From NCBI GenBank assembly GCA_039793985.1, contig JBAMMC010000033.1:1-64000 (forward strand): a stretch of DNA of 64,000 nt, given 5' to 3'. The notes beneath the pieces are model-generated. The model did no database searches. It was not told where the DNA came from and saw nothing but the letters and a program-made list of their open reading frames with translations. Positions 8,405 through 18,229 of this stretch are shown here, piece by piece. The stretch is from ARK-14 sp002899805 (GTDB taxonomy: Archaea > Thermoproteota > Thermoprotei_A > Sulfolobales > Fervidicoccaceae). A program made the position numbers and the translations under genes. The first letter of the stretch is position 1, and every line of letters starts with the position of its first letter.

Positions 8405-9391
8405 TTAAATGAAGGGGATCTCCCCTTTCTTAATATAACTGTCTAGAAATGAAGGTAATAGCCTCAACGCGAACTTTCTCATAAAATTTGGGGCTTTAGA
8501 AAGGAGGCTAAGGATTCTCGATTGGGATCTCATCTGCCTCTCTATTTCACCCATCCTTCCCATACGAAAGCTCCGCAAATATGCCTCTTCAATGGAGAGA
8601 CCTTCCGAAAGTTTCTTCGCAAATTCTTTAGAGTGATACACAGAGGGTCTGATCCCTTCTCCGGTGAGGGGAAAAACTGTACCCGCCGCCTCTCCAATCT
8701 TGAAAATCCCTCCTCTATTGTCCGGCGATGGGTACTCCAACGTAATTATGGAGGTAGATATTTCCTCGACGCTGGGCTTATTGACAATTTTTTGAAGATA
8801 TTCGAGAAGGCTATCCCTGGGCTTTCTAGAAAGTAAGGAACCATAGCCAGCATTAAACTTCTTCCCTTTTGATGGAAATATCCAGTAAAAACCAACATTT
8901 TTTGGATCGAAGTCCAACAAGACTCCTTCGTAAGGTATTTCTCCTTCAAGTATAGCTCTCGCTATAGGAATTCTCCTCTTCTTCTCTTCCGTAAAAGGAC
9001 CTCTTGCATCAATTGTGAGGAATCCATTTTCAGTAAATGGTCTCAATCTAGCACACTTCATTTTTCCTCCTAATCTTATGACTTCTCTTCGCATAAGGGA
9101 AATCCATTCCTCCTTATCTATTATGAACCATATGGGAGTTGAATAGTGCCTTTCTGCGATTACATTTCCTTCGATGCTTATGTAGAAATCCTTCACTTCT
9201 TTTATAATTGGTGGATCTATATCATAAATTTTCATATCTTGATTGAGTAAAGCTTCACCGCATGGTTTTTTATATGGACACTCCCCATCGTAGAGTTCAA
9301 GGCTATCTATATTGAGGAGAGAGAGAGCTTCTATAGCGAAAGAACTGCCAGCAGGTCCAGCACCAAATATTCTTACTTTCTTTATGCTCAT
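8405..9391 (-). CDS. Geranylgeranyl reductase-like FAD oxidoreductase
   Basis: A 328-residue flavoprotein of the geranylgeranyl reductase family. It has the N-terminal FAD motif GAGPAGSSFA, the KPCGEALL motif near residue 42 (family PCG signature), a central YWIFPSKGKKFNAGYG strand, and the GEAAGTVFPLTGEGIRPS flavin loop near residue 240. Archaeal members saturate the isoprenoid chains of membrane lipids or quinones. At 328 residues it is shorter than the 460-residue paralogue at 10465, lacking much of its C-terminal helical part. Which of the two acts on glycerophospholipids is not decidable here. Confidence 0.8.
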   Translation of the reverse strand: MSIKKVRIFGAGPAGSSFAIEALSLLNIDSLELYDGECPYKKPCGEALLNQDMKIYDIDPPIIKEVKDFYISIEGNVIAERHYSTPIWFIIDKEEWISLMRREVIRLGGKMKCARLRPFTENGFLTIDARGPFTEEKKRRIPIARAILEGEIPYEGVLLDFDPKNVGFYWIFPSKGKKFNAGYGSLLSRKPRDSLLEYLQKIVNKPSVEEISTSIITLEYPSPDNRGGIFKIGEAAGTVFPLTGEGIRPSVYHSKEFAKKLSEGLSIEEAYLRSFRMGRMGEIERQMRSQSRILSLLSKAPNFMRKFALRLLPSFLDSYIKKGEIPFI

Positions 9392-9624
9392 CCTCTTTCC
9401 TCTCCTAAAGGTTTGAATTTTTGCATATTGTTTTTTGTGTGCAATTAGATTTTACCTTGTATCATAAACTGAAAAGCACCATTCTATGTTTTTGTATTAA
9501 TCATAAATGGAAGATTGCTTGCTCAGAATAAATTTATTAAGTTTTATTCAGAAGCAAATGCATACGTTTACCGAAAAGAGCCTCGCTCTAAAAATCGGGA
9601 GAATCGGTATAGAGGTGCTAATCT

Positions 9625-9858
9625 ATGTCAGTTGGTAAAGCAAAGGGCATTAATACTCATGGACATTTAGGCTGGGTTACAAAGAGATGCAGGATATGTG
9701 GAAAGCTTATGGACGTGACAAGGCAGATAGTCTATAAGTGCCCCAATTGTGAGAAGAAGTACGGAGCATATTTCTGCGAAGCTGATGCGAAAATCCTTCA
9801 CTATAAATGTCCCTATTGTAAAGGGCAACTCGTCCTTTTCACGGAGAAAGGGAAGTAA
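9625..9858 (+). CDS. Small zinc-ribbon protein
   Basis: A 77-residue protein. Zinc-ligand pairs lie at RCRICG (about 22-25), KCPNC (about 39-42) and KCPYC (about 62-65), with another cysteine at YFCEAD. Six or seven cysteines in this spacing indicate one or two zinc ribbons or treble-clef knuckles. Such proteins bind RNA, DNA or protein partners; no specific family is recognised. It is followed after 12 bases by an unknown 117-residue gene in the same direction, so the pair likely forms an operon. Confidence 0.75.
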   Translation: MSVGKAKGINTHGHLGWVTKRCRICGKLMDVTRQIVYKCPNCEKKYGAYFCEADAKILHYKCPYCKGQLVLFTEKGK

Positions 9859-9870
9859 AAGGAGTGCTCA

Positions 9871-10224
9871 ATGAGTATAAACTATTTGTGGCTCGACCCC
9901 CACAGAAGGGTCTTAGAAATAGGACCTCAGGAAGACGGCTCCTATATCTACTTCATTGATACCTTCGTAAGATGCAAGGAGTTGCTCTCTCCTCAAAAAG
10001 AAATAGAACTCAAGGTACAGGGAGGTATATCTTTAGCAGAAATTCCTTTGCTGTATGAGGAGACAATGAGCCTGAAGGCTGAAGTTCTGATTGACGAAGA
10101 ATATGGAATTGCTCAGGTAATAAGTATAGAATTAAGATCCAAAGAGAAAATGAACGAAGGAAAGTTGATTGAGGAATTGAAAAGAGCAGAATCCTCGATA
10201 CGCAATTTTTGCTTCATAGCATGA
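9871..10224 (+). CDS. Conserved-looking protein of unknown function
   Basis: A 117-residue acidic soluble protein, not recognised. The first 90 residues look like a beta-rich domain (LEIGPQEDGSYIYFIDTF, AEVLIDEEYGIAQVISIEL) and the last 25 an amphipathic helix. No cysteine motif or membrane segment is seen. It is 12 bases downstream of the zinc-ribbon gene, which suggests partner proteins. Ribosome-site-like AGGAG precedes the ATG. Confidence 0.65.
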   Translation: MSINYLWLDPHRRVLEIGPQEDGSYIYFIDTFVRCKELLSPQKEIELKVQGGISLAEIPLLYEETMSLKAEVLIDEEYGIAQVISIELRSKEKMNEGKLIEELKRAESSIRNFCFIA

Positions 10225-10398
10225 AAATTCTGCTTACTTCAAAACCAATTTTGTGAACATTTAAAAAAGCAATGAAAGTAGAATTGATTTTTATGAATAT
10301 CTTTTATTAATCATCTTTCCTAGGTGGATTCATTGTTTTTGAGAGTGATAATTGAGATCCCTTTTAATATTGCTTGCTTCAACAAATAATACAGTGCC

Positions 10399-10410
10399 AA
10401 AATATATTAG
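10399..10410 (+). promoter_or_regulatory. Putative TATA box of reductase gene
   Basis: An AAAATATATTA-type box about 60 bases upstream of the ATG at 10465. The leader carries AGGTGGTG as ribosome site. Confidence 0.45.
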
Positions 10411-10464
10411 ACCAGAGTGATAGCTTAAGTTTTAACAGTTCAATATTCAGGTGGTGTAGCATCT

Positions 10465-11847
10465 ATGTCCGAGAAATATGATGTATTGATTGTAGGGGCT
10501 GGACCGGCCGGTTCAACTCTTGCTTATCTTCTTTCGGTAAAGAATTCGTACAAAGTTGCCGTATTCGATACACGCTCTTGGGAAGATCTTTGGGGTAAGC
10601 CCTGCGGAAATGCCATAGGTTCGCATCACTTTAAAGAGCTGGGGATCCCTTCCCCCACAGGAGATGAGATAAAGCAGGTGGTGAAGGGCATAAGTATCTA
10701 CAGCCCCAGTGAGAGAGTAGTATTTACTGTTTACGGTGAAGGATACATTATAGATAGAAACAAATTGGGCAATAGGCTAATGAGAGATGCTGTAAATAGG
10801 GGAGTAGAATTTTATCCAAGAACACATGTGCTTAGACCTTTATTGGAAAATGGAAAAGTTGTAGGAATTGAAGTAGAAAATGTGGAGGGGAAAAAGGAGT
10901 ATAGAGCGAATGTAGTGGTGGATGCTACCGGTACGGCAGGAGTGTTGAAAAGAGGTCTTCCCAAGGATTGGCCGGTCTCAGAGCCTCTCGATCCGAGAGA
11001 TAGCGATGTCGCATTCAGAGAGATAGTTGAGCTCGACTATGAAGTCCCCAATAAGGATATCATTAGGATATACCTGAATCAGCAAGTGGCTCCAGGAGGA
11101 TATTGGTGGTTCTTTCCGGAAGGAACTAACAAGGCAAATATAGGTCTAGGAGTTCAAGGCGGAATGGGATATCCAAGTCCTATGAGCATTTATATGAGCA
11201 AACTTATGAACAGACCAGAAATTTCTAGACGAAAGAGGGTCTTATCCAGTGCTGGTGCGAGTGTTCCAACAAGGAGACCCATAGATAGTCTAGTTTGGAA
11301 TGGATTTATAGTCATAGGTGATGCTGCCTTCACAGTTAACCCGGTGCATGGAGGGGGGATGGGGTATGCTATGATTGCTGCTTATTGGGCATCCAAAGGT
11401 ATAGAAAGAGCCCATGAAATTGGAAACTTTAGTGCTTCAGAACTATGGGAGGTAAATACAGGCTACATGAGGATGATAGGAGCTAAGCAGGCATCTCTTG
11501 AGCTCACTAGAATATTCCTCCAGAACCTCAGCGACAGAGATTTGGAGTTCATCATGGAAAAGAGGGTTGTAAGTGAAGAGGATGTGGATATACTAGGTAG
11601 GAAGGGAGAGTTGAGAGAAGGCAGCATTGAGAGAGCAACGAGGATAGTCGATGATTTCTTCAAGGTTCTCAAAATGTCGTCGAGACCATCCCTATTACTC
11701 AAACTCAGGGCGCTGCAGAGCTTCATGAACAGAATGAAATCTCTATATTTAAATTATCCAACCTCTCCCGCAGGATTGAGAGCTTGGCAGGAATCTCTAA
11801 AAGAGTTGAGAAAAGAGTTCTCTGAAGAGCTCAGTTTAGGGAGATGA
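10465..11847 (+). CDS. Digeranylgeranylglycerophospholipid reductase-like flavoprotein
   Basis: A 460-residue geranylgeranyl reductase family protein. It has the FAD motif GAGPAGSTLAY at about residues 11-21, GKPCGNAIG near residue 50, the GGYWWFFPEG strand near 210, and the GDAAFTVNPVHGGGMGYAM flavin loop near 285, followed by a 130-residue helical C-terminal part. Full length and motif content match the archaeal enzymes that hydrogenate the geranylgeranyl chains of membrane ether lipids. It is the better candidate of the two paralogues here for that job. Its 3' end overlaps the convergent thioredoxin reductase gene by 12 bases. Confidence 0.83.
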   Translation: MSEKYDVLIVGAGPAGSTLAYLLSVKNSYKVAVFDTRSWEDLWGKPCGNAIGSHHFKELGIPSPTGDEIKQVVKGISIYSPSERVVFTVYGEGYIIDRNKLGNRLMRDAVNRGVEFYPRTHVLRPLLENGKVVGIEVENVEGKKEYRANVVVDATGTAGVLKRGLPKDWPVSEPLDPRDSDVAFREIVELDYEVPNKDIIRIYLNQQVAPGGYWWFFPEGTNKANIGLGVQGGMGYPSPMSIYMSKLMNRPEISRRKRVLSSAGASVPTRRPIDSLVWNGFIVIGDAAFTVNPVHGGGMGYAMIAAYWASKGIERAHEIGNFSASELWEVNTGYMRMIGAKQASLELTRIFLQNLSDRDLEFIMEKRVVSEEDVDILGRKGELREGSIERATRIVDDFFKVLKMSSRPSLLLKLRALQSFMNRMKSLYLNYPTSPAGLRAWQESLKELRKEFSEELSLGR

Positions 11848-12834
11848 AGGAGTTTTTTTGTCTTTTAGTTTGAGTTCCTCTACATACCTATATGCTCCAT
11901 GTGCAGCAACTGACCCCTGGGCAGCTGCTGTTATTATCTGTCTGAACGCCTTCCATAGGTCTGTGCAGTCTCCAGCCGCAAATATTCCTTTTACGTTCGT
12001 TTCCATATACCCATGTACTTTTATGAATCCGTAGTCATCGGTCTCAAGTCCCAAGTTTTGAATGAAGGGGAGGTCAGGCTCGAACCCTATCTCCAGAAAC
12101 ACACCTTTTACAGGGATCACTCTTTCCTCTCCTGTCTTCAGATTCTTAACTCTTATACCTGTGACACTCTTATCTCCAAGTATTTCTGTTACTACAGTGT
12201 CCAGCACGAGTTCTATATTAGGTTTGGATTTAACCTCCTCTACTAGTATGGGCTGGGCTCTGAATTCGCTCCTCCTGTGGATCAGAAAGACTTTTTTTGC
12301 GTAACTACTCAGCAATGTTGCTCCTTCCATAGCAGAATCCCCTCCACCGACAACTGCTACTGCATCAGCATCTTTGAACAGAGCGGCGTCACATATACTA
12401 CAATAGCTGACTCCTCTACCAACGAATTCTTTCTCCCCAGGAACGCCAAGAGTTCTTCTCTTCAATCCTATAGCTATTATTACTGCTTTCGAGCGTATCT
12501 TCATTCCACGCTTAGTCGTTGCAAGGAATCCTTCTCCGTCCCTCTTGACCTCAGAAATCCTGTCTTGAATTATCTTTACTCCATAAGACTCGACATGTTT
12601 CCTGAATCTTCCAATAAGCTCACTTGCAGATATCCTCTCGAAGCCAAGATAGTTCTCTATCTCTGAGGTATTGTTAAGCTGCCCTCCCAAAAATTCTCCC
12701 ACAACTAAAACGCTCATTTTATATCGGGCAGAGTACAGTGCTGCTCCAAATGCGGCAGGTCCTGCTCCTATTATTAATACATCTACTTCAGCTTTCTCTT
12801 CCTTCTGTCTTGGAGTTCCTAGCCTAAGAGACAA
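11836..12834 (-). CDS. trxB: Thioredoxin reductase
   Basis: A 332-residue flavoprotein with thioredoxin-reductase architecture: FAD motif IIGAGPAAFGAALYS near residue 21, redox motif CSIC (Cys145, Cys148), NAD(P)-binding VVGGGDSAMEGA near 165, and the C-terminal FAD loop GIFAAGDCTD. It transfers electrons from NAD(P)H through FAD to thioredoxin or glutaredoxin-like proteins. The usual TrxR CAxCD motif appears here as CSICD. The first 15 residues before the Rossmann strand are an extension, and the start could lie a little inside. It is convergent with the preceding reductase. Confidence 0.9.
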   Translation of the reverse strand: MSLRLGTPRQKEEKAEVDVLIIGAGPAAFGAALYSARYKMSVLVVGEFLGGQLNNTSEIENYLGFERISASELIGRFRKHVESYGVKIIQDRISEVKRDGEGFLATTKRGMKIRSKAVIIAIGLKRRTLGVPGEKEFVGRGVSYCSICDAALFKDADAVAVVGGGDSAMEGATLLSSYAKKVFLIHRRSEFRAQPILVEEVKSKPNIELVLDTVVTEILGDKSVTGIRVKNLKTGEERVIPVKGVFLEIGFEPDLPFIQNLGLETDDYGFIKVHGYMETNVKGIFAAGDCTDLWKAFRQIITAAAQGSVAAHGAYRYVEELKLKDKKTPSSP

Positions 12835-13050
12835 AAAGAGATCACCTCCATTGAAATATGATAATGATTGTTTAAAGATTATGTTATTATTTTTGTTATG
12901 ATAGGTCCCAGAAGGAGATTAGATCCTCAAAAATTTTCTGATTTTTGGAAAAAAGAAATACCAAAAAAGAAAGAACATCCAAAATAAAAAACGTATTTTA
13001 AATTTTATGAAATAGATAAAAGTTTGAACCAAAAAATGATTTAGCATTAA

Positions 13051-13596
13051 TTACTTTTGTCCGTTTCCGCTTCTAGTAGAGAGAATAAGTTCTAGATAGG
13101 TTCTTTTCTCAACTTCTCCTTGAATATTCAATTTTTTAAGAACAGCTAAAATACAATCGGCATTGCAATCATTCTTTCCCTCAATTTCCACATATGTGCC
13201 CAGATCATCAACCCTGTCAAGTGATATTTTATAGGAGTAACAATCGAAATCTATCCTAACTTTCCTCACTTTCGCGAAATCAATGAAACCGACAGCTTTC
13301 AGAATATTGAGAAGATTAGCCCAATCCGATACTGAAACGCTTATCTCTTCTCTAGACTTTACTCCTTTCTCCTCAATTCTTTTTCCTTTGTAAGTGAGTT
13401 CCGCTTCTTCTTTTGTGTTCGCTCGCTTCACTCTGAGTCTGAGGGCTTCATCTCTCTCTGCCATATCATAACATGGATGTGATAAATAGTAGTCAACTAA
13501 TTCAGCCTCTTCGAGTTGAACGCATTGTTTAGAGAGAGACTCCTTCAACCTCTTTAATTCGCTTTCATATACTTTGAGTTTGATCTCGACTTCCAA
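13051..13596 (-). CDS. CYTH-domain protein (class IV adenylate cyclase/ThTPase-like)
   Basis: A 181-residue CYTH protein. It starts with the diagnostic ExExK motif (MEVEIKLKV) and contains further charged strands such as LRLRVKR and LTYKGKR that line the triphosphate tunnel. Family members hydrolyse inorganic or organic triphosphates or make cAMP; most archaeal ones are annotated CyaB/ThTPase-like without proof. It is 6 bases downstream of the HD phosphohydrolase gene, so both are likely one operon concerned with phosphate-ester chemistry. Confidence 0.87.
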   Translation of the reverse strand: MEVEIKLKVYESELKRLKESLSKQCVQLEEAELVDYYLSHPCYDMAERDEALRLRVKRANTKEEAELTYKGKRIEEKGVKSREEISVSVSDWANLLNILKAVGFIDFAKVRKVRIDFDCYSYKISLDRVDDLGTYVEIEGKNDCNADCILAVLKKLNIQGEVEKRTYLELILSTRSGNGQK

Positions 13597-13602
13597 TAGA
13601 GT

Positions 13603-14418
13603 TCACCTAGAAAAATCCAGGGGTAGCTCGCTACCTTCCCAGACAGCCTTCACCTTTACCCATTTCGATATTCCACTTCCTTTTATCTTAGGGGCTAAAA
13701 CCTGTTCTATTTGAAAGACACCAGCTCTTTCCTTCATATAAACAGTTATTACTACGGGAGTCTCCTCAGTGCTACCAATAGTAACCTTTTCTATGCTTAA
13801 GGCAGATATAGCATGTATGTCATTTTTTCCCATTCTATATGGGATTCTGGCCCTTCCTTCAGACATGTCAGTACCGTCGGCAACCTTGACACATCCCGCT
13901 TCTATTGTCAAAGAGGAGACATCGAAACTTGTAGCGTAGATACCATGCATGACTTCTTGGCGAAGCTTAACCCTCTTTTTTTGGTCATCTGGGAAAAGTG
14001 ATAATAAAACTCTATCGAGCAGATCCTTTGAGAGAAGGGCACCAATGAGTTCGTGATTCATCCTGTGAACGCTATTTCCGATGTCATGGAGAAGAGCAGC
14101 AAGCATGACAATCAATTCGGCCTCTTCTATGCTAGATGATGTTCCATCAGAAATTGTCGTTGGAGTGATACTGTGAGCAACTATTCTTCTGAATATTTCC
14201 AAGCTGGAGCCGGAAACTATCTTCGCATGAACGGGACCGTGGTCATTATACTTGAGCCTCTTTACTGCCATTACATTACTCATCTCAAGCATAGCTATGT
14301 ACTCAGAGTCTGACCAGATAATGTCCATTGCTTTTCTGAGCATCGGGTTTCTCTGGAGGTGCTCTGAGATTAGGGCAGGAGATACGACAACCTCATCAGA
14401 TAAAGTTTCGCTACCCAT
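13603..14418 (-). CDS. HD-domain metal-dependent phosphohydrolase
   Basis: A 271-residue protein with an HD domain in its first 190 residues: an upstream HGPVHAKIV metal histidine, then LLHDIGNSVHRMNHE with the HD pair, and later KVADGTDMSEGRARIPY with the distal aspartate. It hydrolyses phosphate esters, perhaps nucleotides or cyclic nucleotides. The last 70 residues form a beta-rich domain of unknown role. The neighbouring CYTH protein makes nucleotide metabolism the likeliest area. Confidence 0.85.
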   Translation of the reverse strand: MGSETLSDEVVVSPALISEHLQRNPMLRKAMDIIWSDSEYIAMLEMSNVMAVKRLKYNDHGPVHAKIVSGSSLEIFRRIVAHSITPTTISDGTSSSIEEAELIVMLAALLHDIGNSVHRMNHELIGALLSKDLLDRVLLSLFPDDQKKRVKLRQEVMHGIYATSFDVSSLTIEAGCVKVADGTDMSEGRARIPYRMGKNDIHAISALSIEKVTIGSTEETPVVITVYMKERAGVFQIEQVLAPKIKGSGISKWVKVKAVWEGSELPLDFSR

Positions 14419-14524
14419 CTGAATTCAGCTCCTCTTTCAGTGTATTGAGCAATATTTATAGGTTATCTAAATTTTAATCTAATTGTCTTAGTATTCGAGA
14501 TAGACTGCTGCAAGGGGGCTCAAA

Positions 14525-16975
14525 TTGGAAAAGAACACAAAATTCGAAGCAAAAATAAAAGAGAAAAGATGGGACAAATCCAAAGAGTTCGTGGTTCTGG
14601 AAAGATGGAAAAAAGAAGGGACACCAAGATTTAAAAGAGATGAGCTCAGTAGATCTCCTGTCTTAATAATTGATACTCCCCCTCCCTACCCAAGCGGAAA
14701 ATGGCACGTTGCTGGAGCAGCCCATTACGTCCAACATGACATAATCGCTAGGTTCTTCAGGATGAGAGGTTACAATGTTCTCTTACCGTTTTACGCCGAT
14801 CGAAACGGCCTTCCTGTAGAGGTGAGTGTTGAAAAGAAGACTGGATTGAATCCTCATGAGCTTTCTTCGACCCCGGAAGGGAGGGAGAAGTTTCTCCAGC
14901 TCTGCAAAAAAGAGCTCGATGAGGTGGAAAGGGAACTAGTAGAGATTCTAAGTAGACTTGGATGTAGTTACGAATATTGGAAAAATGGAACAGATAGCGA
15001 AGAATATAGGAAAATAACTCAGTCTACGTTCATAGATCTGTGGAACAGGGGACTGATATATTTCGCTGAACGACCCGTCAACTGGTGCCCTAGATGCAGA
15101 ACAACACTCAGCGACGCTGAGCTGGAATACGTATCGAAGGAGACTTTTCTCTATTATATAAAGTTCACCTTGAATGATGGGAACTCAATAACAGTTGCAA
15201 CAACTAGACCAGAGCTTCTCGGCGCTTGTAAGGCTATTATTTACAATCCAAAAGATGAGAGATATAAAGAATTAAAGGGAAAAAAGGCCATTTCCCCTAT
15301 TTATGGTAAGGAGATACCTATAATTGAGAGTGAGGCTGCTGATCCTACATTCGGAACTGGATTGGTCATGGTTTGTAGCTATGGCGATAGTACTGATATG
15401 AGGCTTTTCAGAGAGCTCGGTCTCGAACCAATTGTCCTTATTGACAAAAATGGTAGAATGAATGAAGCTTCAGGATTCTTAAAAGGAATGAGCGTATCTG
15501 AAGCGAGAGAAAGGATCGCTCAAGAACTGGAAAAGGCTGGCGTGTTAGTGAAGAAAGAAAGGATTTCTCATACGATACCAGTCTGTTGGAGATGTGGGAC
15601 ACCGATAGAATTCATACATGTGAATGAGTACTTCCTCAAGCAGGTTGAATTTAAGGAAAAGCTGCTATCTGAGCTCGACACCATGAAATTTTACCCAGAT
15701 ATGCATAAGCAAAAACTTGTTGATTGGATAAAATCTGTCGCTACAGACTGGCCGATTTCCAGAGACAGGTATTACGCAACTGAAATACCGGTCTGGAAAT
15801 GCAAGAAATGCGGGAACATACTCCTTCCAAAAGAATTCAAGTACTATAGACCTTGGAAAGATGAACCTCCATTCGAGAAATGCCCTCATTGTGGAGCAGG
15901 AAAAGAGTTTCTAGAGGGTGAAAAGAAGGTCTTCGATACGTGGTTTGATTCGAGCATCTCTATGTTATATGTTACGGGTTACAAAAGAGATCAAGAGCTT
16001 TTCGAGAAAGTCCGAGATTCGGTATTGAGACCTCAGGGTTACGAGATAATAAGGACTTGGCTATATTATAGTGTCCTCAGAGTTTATCAGCTCACTGGGA
16101 AGATGCCCTTCAAATGGGTCAGGATAACTGGTATGGGGCTCGATGAAAGAGGAGAGGCGATGCATAAATCGAAGGGAAACGTTATTGATCCGTTTCCAGT
16201 AATAGATGAATATGGGGCCGATGCTTTCAGGTTCTGGTCAGCAGCATCAGCTAAAGTTGGCTACGACTATCGCTTCAGCCATCAATTGCTGAGAACAGGT
16301 CAGCTATTCGCTACCAAAATTTGGAATATTGCAAGGTTTATTTCCCAGTTCCCAGACCCAGGAGAAAATTTTGCCGGAATGACAGAACTGGATGCATCAG
16401 CAATAGCTCTCATGAGAAAGTACTTCAGGAAATATTTGAAAGGATTCGATGAAATGGATACTTTCGAACCGACGATGACAGCATATGAGTTCATTTGGAA
16501 TATCTTTGCGAGCCATTATGTTGAAGTCGTAAAGAGGAGAGCATACAACGATTCTGGAATTTTCAGTGAGGTGGAGCAAAGATCAGCTTGGGCAACGCTT
16601 CATCTACTGCTTAGGGCTTCCCTAAAAATGATTGCTCCCGTAATGCCTTTTGTGACCGATGAAATATGGAGAAATATAGGATATGGAGATACGATCCATA
16701 AAGAAAAATTCGATGGTATTGATTTGGAAAGTAAGGGGGAGGAACAAGCTATACTCATGGAAATGGTCGTGAAGATAAACAATGACATTTGGAAGTTCAA
16801 GATGGAAAGAGGGATGAAACTCAATGATCCCATAAACAAGGAAGTTTTCCTTCCACCTGTGCTAAAGGTCGCCTCAAAGGATATAGAGAGCTTCCATAAG
16901 CTTGAAAAAGTTTCATATGTTGAGCCCCCATCGGATGCCAAACAAGTTGGAGAAATAGTTTGGATAAGGGAGTGA
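14525..16975 (+). CDS. valS: Valyl-tRNA synthetase
   Basis: An 816-residue class Ia synthetase. The HIGH region is TPPPYPSGKWHVAGAAHYV (the classic HIGH reads KWHV). The editing domain follows, then zinc-type cysteine pairs (CRWG-like, KCKKCG and CPHCG), DWPISRDRYYATEIPVW, and a KMSKS variant reading MHKSKGNVIDP. GADAFRFWSAASAKVGYDYRF is characteristic of ValS and not IleS. The archaeal enzyme is typically about 800 residues and lacks the bacterial C-terminal coiled coil, as here. It overlaps or abuts the cysteine desulfurase gene downstream. Start TTG at 14525 follows AGGGGG. Confidence 0.9.
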   Translation: MEKNTKFEAKIKEKRWDKSKEFVVLERWKKEGTPRFKRDELSRSPVLIIDTPPPYPSGKWHVAGAAHYVQHDIIARFFRMRGYNVLLPFYADRNGLPVEVSVEKKTGLNPHELSSTPEGREKFLQLCKKELDEVERELVEILSRLGCSYEYWKNGTDSEEYRKITQSTFIDLWNRGLIYFAERPVNWCPRCRTTLSDAELEYVSKETFLYYIKFTLNDGNSITVATTRPELLGACKAIIYNPKDERYKELKGKKAISPIYGKEIPIIESEAADPTFGTGLVMVCSYGDSTDMRLFRELGLEPIVLIDKNGRMNEASGFLKGMSVSEARERIAQELEKAGVLVKKERISHTIPVCWRCGTPIEFIHVNEYFLKQVEFKEKLLSELDTMKFYPDMHKQKLVDWIKSVATDWPISRDRYYATEIPVWKCKKCGNILLPKEFKYYRPWKDEPPFEKCPHCGAGKEFLEGEKKVFDTWFDSSISMLYVTGYKRDQELFEKVRDSVLRPQGYEIIRTWLYYSVLRVYQLTGKMPFKWVRITGMGLDERGEAMHKSKGNVIDPFPVIDEYGADAFRFWSAASAKVGYDYRFSHQLLRTGQLFATKIWNIARFISQFPDPGENFAGMTELDASAIALMRKYFRKYLKGFDEMDTFEPTMTAYEFIWNIFASHYVEVVKRRAYNDSGIFSEVEQRSAWATLHLLLRASLKMIAPVMPFVTDEIWRNIGYGDTIHKEKFDGIDLESKGEEQAILMEMVVKINNDIWKFKMERGMKLNDPINKEVFLPPVLKVASKDIESFHKLEKVSYVEPPSDAKQVGEIVWIRE

Positions 16976-16986
16976 GGAAATCGCCT

Positions 16987-18219
16987 ATGCTCGATCCATA
17001 CAAGATAAGAGAGGATTTCCCTATATTTTCAAGTGAAAGCGGGAAAAATTTGGTATACTTAGATAATGCGGCTACGACTCAGAGGCCTAGGCAAGTCATT
17101 GAAGCTATAAAGTGGTTCTATGAGAACAAGAACGCAAATGTTCATAGAGGACATTATCCTCTCAGCGAAGAGGCAGATAGGTTATATGAAGAAGCTCATG
17201 AAAGAGTAGCCAAGTTTATAGGGGCACAAAGTTGGGAAGAGATTTCTTTCTTCCAGAACACTACACATGCGATTTCATCTATTGCTATTCCCATAGTCGA
17301 ATGGGGGCTTTCGCAAGGAAAGAGGAGGATCCTCCTCACGGTCATGGATCACCACAGCAATATGCTACCATGGAGGAGGGCAGCAGAATTAATTGGAGCA
17401 GTGGTGGATTATGTTAAAGTAACCGAGGGGGGTTATTTAGATATGGTTGATTTGGAGAGAAAGATGAATGATGATCTGATTTTAGTTGCGCTTCCACATG
17501 CTAGTAATGTCACAGGAGCAATTAACCCAGTTGAAAAAATAGCTAGCTTGACCAAAAAATACGATGCACTCTTGGTTGTCGATGGTGCTCAGAGTATTCC
17601 GCATTTAGATGTTGATGTGAAAAAAATGGGGATTGATTTTCTGGCCTTCAGCGGACATAAGATGTTGGGACCATTTGGGATCGGAGCTTTGTATGCGAGG
17701 AAAGACATTGCTGAAGAGCTCACTCCAGTAATCACAGGTGGAGGTGCAATAAAAGATGTGACTCTCGAAAAGATCGAATACGCTAATCTTCCATATAGGT
17801 TTGAAGCGGGAACTCCAAACGTAGCTGGAGCTGTGGGGCTAGTTGCAGCAATCGAATATTTGGAAAATATCGGCAAAAAGAATATTTTTGAACATGAAAT
17901 GAAGCTTTTGCACGAGCTTCGTAAGATGTTAGAAGAAATAGATTGGATTGAACTGTATCCAAAAAAGACATTTGGCGAACATGTAGGAACGGTCTCTTTC
18001 AATGTGAAAGGTAAGAATCCCCATATAGTTGGGAAAGTGTTGGGCGATTTCTATAACATAGCTTTGAGAACTGGGCTTCATTGTGCGCATCCTTACCATT
18101 ATGCGATCGGAGCCGGAGAAGGGACGGTAAGAGCCAGCTTCTATATATATAATACAGAGGAAGAGGTCGAATACCTGGTTTCTTCGCTCAGAGAGATCAA
18201 AAGTAAATATTTGTCTTAG
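16987..18219 (+). CDS. Cysteine desulfurase, SufS type
   Basis: A PLP enzyme of 410 residues from the ATG at 16987, which follows a GAGG site. An in-frame TTG at 16960 would overlap valS. Group II (SufS/CsdA) features are present: YLDNAATTQRP near the start, VDGAQSIPH for cofactor binding, the Schiff-base lysine in SGHKMLGP (about residue 225), and the catalytic cysteine in RTGLHCAHP. It removes sulfur from cysteine as a persulfide for Fe-S cluster assembly or tRNA thiolation. No sufBCD lies in the window. It may also feed ThiI, encoded elsewhere in the window. Confidence 0.9.
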   Translation: MLDPYKIREDFPIFSSESGKNLVYLDNAATTQRPRQVIEAIKWFYENKNANVHRGHYPLSEEADRLYEEAHERVAKFIGAQSWEEISFFQNTTHAISSIAIPIVEWGLSQGKRRILLTVMDHHSNMLPWRRAAELIGAVVDYVKVTEGGYLDMVDLERKMNDDLILVALPHASNVTGAINPVEKIASLTKKYDALLVVDGAQSIPHLDVDVKKMGIDFLAFSGHKMLGPFGIGALYARKDIAEELTPVITGGGAIKDVTLEKIEYANLPYRFEAGTPNVAGAVGLVAAIEYLENIGKKNIFEHEMKLLHELRKMLEEIDWIELYPKKTFGEHVGTVSFNVKGKNPHIVGKVLGDFYNIALRTGLHCAHPYHYAIGAGEGTVRASFYIYNTEEEVEYLVSSLREIKSKYLS

Positions 18220-18229
18220 GTGGGTGAAT

